Assembly (NCBI GenBank): GCA_030691295.1
Contig: JAUYEQ010000719.1
Location: 1-6,168 of the forward strand
DNA from: Bacteroidota bacterium
Lineage (GTDB): Bacteria > Bacteroidota > Bacteroidia > Bacteroidales > Prolixibacteraceae
Length of the DNA stretch: 6,168 nucleotides
Direction: 5' to 3'
A program made the position numbers and the translations under genes. The notes under the pieces were generated by a model. That model searched no databases and was not told the DNA's origin. It was given only the letters and a program-made list of their open reading frames with translations. Below are positions 4,936-6,168 of this stretch, piece by piece. Positions within the stretch are counted from its first letter, which is position 1. Every line of letters starts with the position of its first letter.

Positions 4936-6168
4936 ATGAACAACACTCCGGTCAGTCAGGAAATTGTAAAAAAATTCACCGATCAACTTCATATAAAAGA
5001 CCTTGGAAAAGCTTCTATCAGAGAAATTGTAGCATTAGTCAATTTCATTGAAGAAGAGAGCAAAGTAAAATTCATACGCATGGAAATGGGCGTCCCGGGA
5101 TTGCCCGCTGCTCAGGTGGGTGTCGATGCCGAGATAAAGGCACTTCAGTCGGGCGTAGCATCCATTTATCCAATGATGGACGGCATCAAACCGCTCAAAT
5201 CCGAAGCTTCCCGTTTTATCAAAATGTTCATGGATGTTGATGTTGAACCGGCAAGTTGTATTCCAACCACCGGATCGATGCAGGGAACTTATGCTGCTTT
5301 TTTAGTGGCTGGCAATGTTGACAAACAAAAAGATACCACACTTTTCCTCGATCCCGGATTTCCGGTACAGAAACAACAAATGGTGGTGATGGGCCACAAA
5401 TTCGACACTTTTGATATTTTTAATTTCAGGGGCGAAAAACTTCGGGACAAACTTGAAAGCTACCTTTCGAAAGGGAACATCAATTCGGTGGTTTATTCCA
5501 ATCCTAACAATCCATGCTGGATATGTTTTACGGAAGAAGAATTGCAGATTATCGGTGAACTGGCGACCAAATACGATGTGATCGTGATGGAAGACCTCGC
5601 CTATTTCGGAATGGATTTCAGGAAAGATTTATTTACACCAGGCAAACCGCCCTATCAGCCAACCGTGGCGAAATACACTGAAAATTACGTGCTGTTTATT
5701 TCCGCATCAAAAATTTTCTCGTATGCCGGTCAGCGCGGCGCCATGATGGCTATTTCGAACGCTTTGTGGAACCGGGAATATGAGAATCTGGGAACCCGTT
5801 TTGGTAACAAACCATTCGGTTTCGTGATCGTGATGCAGGTTTTATACGCACTTTCTTCCGGAATTACCCATTCAACCCAACATGCTTTGGCAGCCATGTT
5901 AAAAGCAGCAAGCGACGGGGAATTCAATTTTATTGAAGACGTAAAAGAATACGGACGGAAAGCCAAAATAATGAAGGATCTGTTTACTTCCAATGGTTTT
6001 GAAATCGTATACGGGAAAGATGGCGACGAACCTATTGCCGATGGTTTTTATTTCACCATCGGATATCCGGGAATGACAGGAAGTGAGCTTTTACACAATT
6101 TATTACACTACGGAATAAGTGCAATCTCATTACAAAATACCGGCAGCGAAAAAGAAGGTCTTCGGGCC
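4936..6168 (+). CDS. PLP-dependent aminotransferase, fold type I (3' partial)
   Basis: 411 codons run open to the right edge, so the stop lies outside; the family's usual length suggests little is missing. Class I/II features in order: SIYPMMDGIKPLK (77-88), the region expected to carry a Y-x-x-x-x-G-type substrate motif; TTGSMQGTYAAF (111-122), the cofactor phosphate region; NPNNP (189-193), with the asparagine that contacts PLP; MEDLAYFGMD (218-227), with the aspartate (D220) and tyrosine (Y223) facing the PLP ring; and SASKIFSYAGQRG (256-268), where K259 should form the Schiff base and R267 bind phosphate. It would act in the cytoplasm, exchanging amino groups between an amino acid and a 2-oxo acid. 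The substrate cannot be read from sequence; position after pheA makes phenylpyruvate or another aromatic oxo acid a reasonable guess. The ATG at 4936 is chosen because no in-frame upstream extension resembles the family; no Shine-Dalgarno is seen. Confidence 0.9.
   Translation, partial: MNNTPVSQEIVKKFTDQLHIKDLGKASIREIVALVNFIEEESKVKFIRMEMGVPGLPAAQVGVDAEIKALQSGVASIYPMMDGIKPLKSEASRFIKMFMDVDVEPASCIPTTGSMQGTYAAFLVAGNVDKQKDTTLFLDPGFPVQKQQMVVMGHKFDTFDIFNFRGEKLRDKLESYLSKGNINSVVYSNPNNPCWICFTEEELQIIGELATKYDVIVMEDLAYFGMDFRKDLFTPGKPPYQPTVAKYTENYVLFISASKIFSYAGQRGAMMAISNALWNREYENLGTRFGNKPFGFVIVMQVLYALSSGITHSTQHALAAMLKAASDGEFNFIEDVKEYGRKAKIMKDLFTSNGFEIVYGKDGDEPIADGFYFTIGYPGMTGSELLHNLLHYGISAISLQNTGSEKEGLRA

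Noticed and set aside
5730..5993. 87-codon minus-strand frame
   Set aside because: It is antisense to the aminotransferase, including its PLP-lysine region downstream part, with no recognisable product.

Overview
The window looks like a Bacteroidota (probably Bacteroidales/Marinilabiliales-type) chromosome fragment. The evidence is the protein families, A-rich start regions that mostly lack a Shine-Dalgarno sequence, and a cluster of short GC-rich palindromes in an AT-rich spacer, a style common in these genomes. Every supported gene lies on the plus strand. No tRNA, rRNA, CRISPR array, transposase or phage gene was seen.

Layout. (1) Positions 2-541 hold the 3' part of a reading frame that begins as a phenylacetate-CoA ligase and switches in frame, mid-domain, to the second half of a tandem-ACT protein. 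It looks like the remnant of a ligase+ACT gene pair that lost its middle. (2) Positions 542-890 are non-coding and carry six short palindromes; the two outermost are near-perfect inverted copies of each other. (3) Positions 891-2630 hold an intact ligase (paaK type) and tandem-ACT pair, joined by a perfect AGGAGG that overlaps the ligase stop. (4) Positions 2709-3242 encode a small secreted, probably outer-membrane beta-barrel protein of unknown role. (5) Positions 3357-4729 hold prephenate dehydratase (pheA) and a long-chain flavodoxin 11 bases apart. (6) Positions 4730-4935 are a spacer with a repeated TTTC(G)AA motif and an imperfect hairpin. (7) From 4936 to the right edge runs a PLP-dependent aminotransferase, cut off by the window.

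How the genes may work together. PheA converts prephenate to phenylpyruvate, and an aminotransferase can make phenylalanine from it. Aryl-CoA ligases of the paaK family, in organisms that have indolepyruvate:ferredoxin oxidoreductase, can feed arylacetates through reductive carboxylation to the same arylpyruvates, using a low-potential carrier such as ferredoxin or flavodoxin. The window therefore suggests an aromatic amino acid locus combining de novo synthesis with arylacetate salvage or degradation. This is inference: no oxidoreductase is visible here and the aminotransferase substrate is not shown by sequence. I do not see a clearly new system. The points most worth checking are the ligase-ACT chimera, the mirror-ended palindrome cluster, and the flavodoxin with a non-canonical phosphate loop.
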